Of a DNA stretch of 9,316 bases, positions 7,648 to 9,316 are shown piece after piece. The notes beneath the pieces were generated by a model. It saw only the letters and a program-made list of their open reading frames with translations. It searched no databases and had not been told where the DNA came from. The position numbers and the translations under genes were made by a program. How positions within the stretch are numbered: the stretch's first letter is position 1; every line of letters begins with the position of its first letter. The DNA is taken from contig JABIRQ010000278.1 of NCBI GenBank assembly GCA_018699755.1, forward strand, positions 1-9,316, written 5' to 3'. This DNA comes from Rhodospirillaceae bacterium (GTDB taxonomy: Bacteria; Pseudomonadota; Alphaproteobacteria; CADEGL01).

Positions 7648-7703
7648 GCCGAGACTAGATAGATCGCCCAGTCGTCTTCGTCCATGGCCGGTCTCGTTCT
7701 CGC

Positions 7704-9011
7704 TCAGGATTCCAGCACGGCCAGCATTTCCTCCACCGCCGCGAACTTCCGCCGCGGCGCGGGGTCGGCGGCGGCGGAGATCTCCGCCGCGTCGATCTTC
7801 TGCCAATCGTCATAGGTGACATGACGGACGCCCTTGCCGGCGAGCAGGGCTTCGAGCCCGCGCCGGCCTTCCTTGCCCGCTCCGGCGCCCAGATTGTCCA
7901 GGATGCGGTGGGCGACCACGTCGCCGTCGGGCTTGTTGGTGCCGATTACCCCGGTCGGGCCGCGCTTGACCCAGCCCGCGCAATAGACGCCGTCGCCGAC
8001 ATGGCCGTCCTCGTTGACGATGACGCCGTTGTCTTCGTCGAAAGGCACGCCCGGAACCGGCACGGCCTGATAGCCGATCGCCGGCAGGACCAAGCCGCAT
8101 TCGATTTCGAAGAACTCCCCGGTGCCGCGCGCCCGGCCGTTCTCGACGGCTGTGCGTTCGAGGCGCAGAGCCTCGACATGGGCGCCACCCAGAATCTCGA
8201 CCGGGTTGGCGTAAAAGGCGAAATGGACCCGCTTGGACTTGTCCGCCGGGTCCAGCGCGGTGAACTCGCGCAGGGTTTCGAGGTTCCGTTCGCGCAGGCG
8301 CCGGTCGCGCGCGCTCCACTCGCCGGTCACCTCGTTCGGCAGATCCGCGGGATCGACCACCGGGTGGCAGTCGGTCAGGTTGCCCATCTCGCGCAGTTCG
8401 ACATTGGTGAACTTGGCCTCGACCGGCCCGCGCCGGCCAAACATGTACACGTCCTCGACGGCGCCACCGTGGATCGCCGTCGCGGCATAGTCCGACAGGT
8501 CCGTTTCGGCCATCTCCTCCGGCGTCTTTACCAGGACCCGAGCGATGTCGATGGCCACGTTTCCATTGCCGATCACGGCGGCGGCCGAACAGGCGAGGTC
8601 GGGGTCGAGATTGCGGAAATCGGGATGGGCGTTGTACCAGCCGACGAAGGCCGCGGCGCCGAAGACGCCCTTCTTGTCCTCGCCCGGAATGCCGAGCTTG
8701 CGGTCGAGCGGCGAGCCGACGGCCAGCACGACGGCATCGTAGAGGGCCTTCAACTCTTCGAGAGCGACGTCCTTGCCGAGTTCGACATTGCCGTAGAAAC
8801 GGACGCACTCGTTCTGGGCCGAGCGGTCATAGGCCTTGATGACACGCTTGGTCGTCTGATGATCGGGTGCGACGCCGCCGCGAATCAGGCCGAAAGGCGT
8901 GGGCAGCCGGTCGATCAGGTCGATCTCCAGCTCCACGTCCGATTTGAGGAGGGCGTCCGCCGTGTAGAAGCCGCCCGGGCCGGTGCCGACGATGGCCACC
9001 CGCAAGGTCAT
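7704..9011 (-). CDS. fprA: Ferredoxin/adrenodoxin-type NADP+ reductase (FprA family)
   Basis: This flavoenzyme moves electrons between ferredoxin and NADP(H). The 435-residue protein belongs to the adrenodoxin reductase-like FprA family (about 456 residues in Mycobacterium tuberculosis). The FAD-binding motif GTGPGG is at 9-14, and FGLIRGGVAPDHQ at 40-52 is a family hallmark. The NADP-binding fold shows VIGNGNVAIDIAR (about 146-158) and FGRRGPVEAKFT (191-202), with the Arg pair expected to hold the NADP 2'-phosphate. The C-terminal FAD-site stretch GWVKRGPTGVIGTN is present. I chose ATG 9011-9009 (MTLRVAIVG) because the Rossmann strand begins there. An in-frame ATG at 9083 would add 24 unrelated residues and overlaps the predicted -10 box. 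The ribosome site is poor: GGGG lies only 2 bases upstream, and a better GGGGGAGG (9033-9040) lies 21 bases away. Placement ahead of korAB suggests it recycles the ferredoxin KorAB reduces. The gap of 135 bases leaves co-transcription likely but not proven. Confidence 0.87.
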   Translation of the reverse strand: MTLRVAIVGTGPGGFYTADALLKSDVELEIDLIDRLPTPFGLIRGGVAPDHQTTKRVIKAYDRSAQNECVRFYGNVELGKDVALEELKALYDAVVLAVGSPLDRKLGIPGEDKKGVFGAAAFVGWYNAHPDFRNLDPDLACSAAAVIGNGNVAIDIARVLVKTPEEMAETDLSDYAATAIHGGAVEDVYMFGRRGPVEAKFTNVELREMGNLTDCHPVVDPADLPNEVTGEWSARDRRLRERNLETLREFTALDPADKSKRVHFAFYANPVEILGGAHVEALRLERTAVENGRARGTGEFFEIECGLVLPAIGYQAVPVPGVPFDEDNGVIVNEDGHVGDGVYCAGWVKRGPTGVIGTNKPDGDVVAHRILDNLGAGAGKEGRRGLEALLAGKGVRHVTYDDWQKIDAAEISAAADPAPRRKFAAVEEMLAVLES

Positions 9012-9078
9012 GTCCCCGCCACTGATTCGATGCCTCCCCCAAGGCCCCTGCGCCTGCGACGTCTTGGCATAGGCTGCG

Positions 9079-9106
9079 ATCATAGCTTGACCGCGCGTTC
9101 TGTCCA
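9079..9106 (-). promoter_or_regulatory. Predicted sigma70-type promoter of fprA
   Basis: Reading leftward, TGGACA (9106-9101, 5 of 6 to the -35 consensus) is separated by 16 bases from TATGAT (9084-9079, 5 of 6 to the -10 consensus). Transcription would begin near 9072, leaving a leader of about 60 bases before the fprA ATG. It is the best promoter match I saw in the divergent fprA-pgk region. It may drive fprA, korA and korB, and possibly the two genes beyond. Confidence 0.5.
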
Positions 9107-9118
9107 CAGCCGTTGCGG

Positions 9119-9131
9119 GCCGGTGCCCGGC
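9119..9131. repeat. Short palindrome in the fprA-pgk divergent region
   Basis: GCCGG and CCGGC flank a 3-base TGC spacer. The palindrome is 12 bases upstream of the predicted fprA -35 box and 85 bases before the pgk start, so it could be an operator acting on either gene. It is short and GC-only, so it may be chance. Confidence 0.22.
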
Positions 9132-9216
9132 ATGTTGCAAACGGGCGGGCCTTGTGGTTCCGTCCGCCCTCTCCACCGCACGGGGGCACTTGGGGGCAGG
9201 ACGAACGAAAACGATT

Positions 9217-9316
9217 ATGGCGACGTTCAAGACGATCGAGGATCTGGGCGATCTTCGCGGCCGGCGCGTGCTGGTGCGTGGCGATCTCAACGTGCCGCTG
9301 CGCGACGGCCGGGCCG
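9217..9316 (+). CDS. pgk: Phosphoglycerate kinase, N-terminal 33 residues (cut by window edge)
   Basis: This is the start of the glycolytic and gluconeogenic enzyme that transfers phosphate between 1,3-bisphosphoglycerate and ADP. The visible protein runs from MATFKTIEDLGD to DGRA. It contains RRVLVRGDLNVPL (16-28), the first beta strand and substrate-binding loop of Pgk, usually RVLVRVDFNVPL, with the conserved Asp-Leu/Phe-Asn at 23-25. The remaining roughly 360 residues lie beyond base 9316. AGGA at 9198-9201 is 15 bases from the ATG, a rather long spacing for a ribosome site, but no nearer in-frame start fits. It diverges from fprA, so here pgk is the first gene of its unit rather than directly following gapA as in many bacteria. 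Confidence 0.94.
   Translation, partial: MATFKTIEDLGDLRGRRVLVRGDLNVPLRDGRA

Noticed and set aside
5679..7658. Long plus-strand open frame (about 659 codons) opposite korA
   Set aside because: It mirrors korA codon structure and shows no family motif. The minus strand carries the complete KorA with all motifs.
7645..7690. Possible korA promoter, TGGACG with 17-base spacing to TATCTA on the minus strand
   Set aside because: The -10 matches poorly (about 3 of 6) and the -35 only partly. It is not distinguishable from chance in the fprA-korA gap.
9135..9216. Plus-strand promoter for pgk starting from TTGCAA
   Set aside because: No -10-like hexamer lies at a usable distance, and a later TTGGGG/GATTAT pair would overlap the start codon.
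9012..9290. Upstream extension of the fprA reading frame as far as 9290
   Set aside because: The extra residues are unlike the family, run through the divergent promoter and across the start of pgk, and precede the true Rossmann-fold N-terminus.

Overview
This strongly GC-rich window looks like the chromosome of an alphaproteobacterium, probably Rhodospirillales-like. That is inferred from protein style: KorAB with a fused gamma-alpha subunit, an FprA-type reductase, and a Pgk N-terminus with the RGDLNVP variant. No rRNA or other taxonomic marker is present. Almost all of the window is coding. Five genes run leftward on the minus strand, and the start of a sixth runs rightward at the right edge. 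The last of the leftward genes is cut by the left edge.

Right to left: the first 33 codons of phosphoglycerate kinase (pgk, plus strand, from 9217) diverge from a ferredoxin-NADP reductase of the FprA/adrenodoxin-reductase family (9011-7704). The shared 205-bp region holds a good sigma70-like promoter facing fprA. After a 135-bp gap with a tandem 11-bp repeat come korA (7568-5718) and korB (5716-4688), one nucleotide apart. They encode a two-subunit 2-oxoacid:ferredoxin oxidoreductase. After an 88-bp gap rich in inverted repeats comes a dimethylglycine/sarcosine-dehydrogenase-like flavoprotein with a GcvT-type tail (4599-2296). It overlaps by an ATGA junction with a molybdenum hydroxylase large subunit of the CoxL/xanthine dehydrogenase family (2299 to beyond base 1).

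Functionally the block has two halves. FprA plus KorAB form a plausible electron route: oxidative decarboxylation of a 2-oxoacid (likely 2-oxoglutarate) to acyl-CoA reduces ferredoxin, and FprA passes the electrons to NADP+ or the reverse. No ferredoxin gene is visible. The second half pairs an amine demethylase-like flavoenzyme with a Mo hydroxylase. This suggests oxidation of an N-methylated, perhaps heterocyclic, compound, but the substrate is unknown.

The two most notable molecular details are as follows. In the GcvT-like domain, the folate-binding Asp of the family appears to be replaced by Ala521. The Mo hydroxylase carries FRGAGR in the active-site loop, so it should not be a true aerobic CO dehydrogenase. 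No transposons, CRISPR arrays, tRNAs or rRNAs were seen, and no stretch over about 300 bases lacks a gene. I did not find a clearly unprecedented system. The DMGDH-like/Mo-hydroxylase pair is the best candidate for something undescribed.
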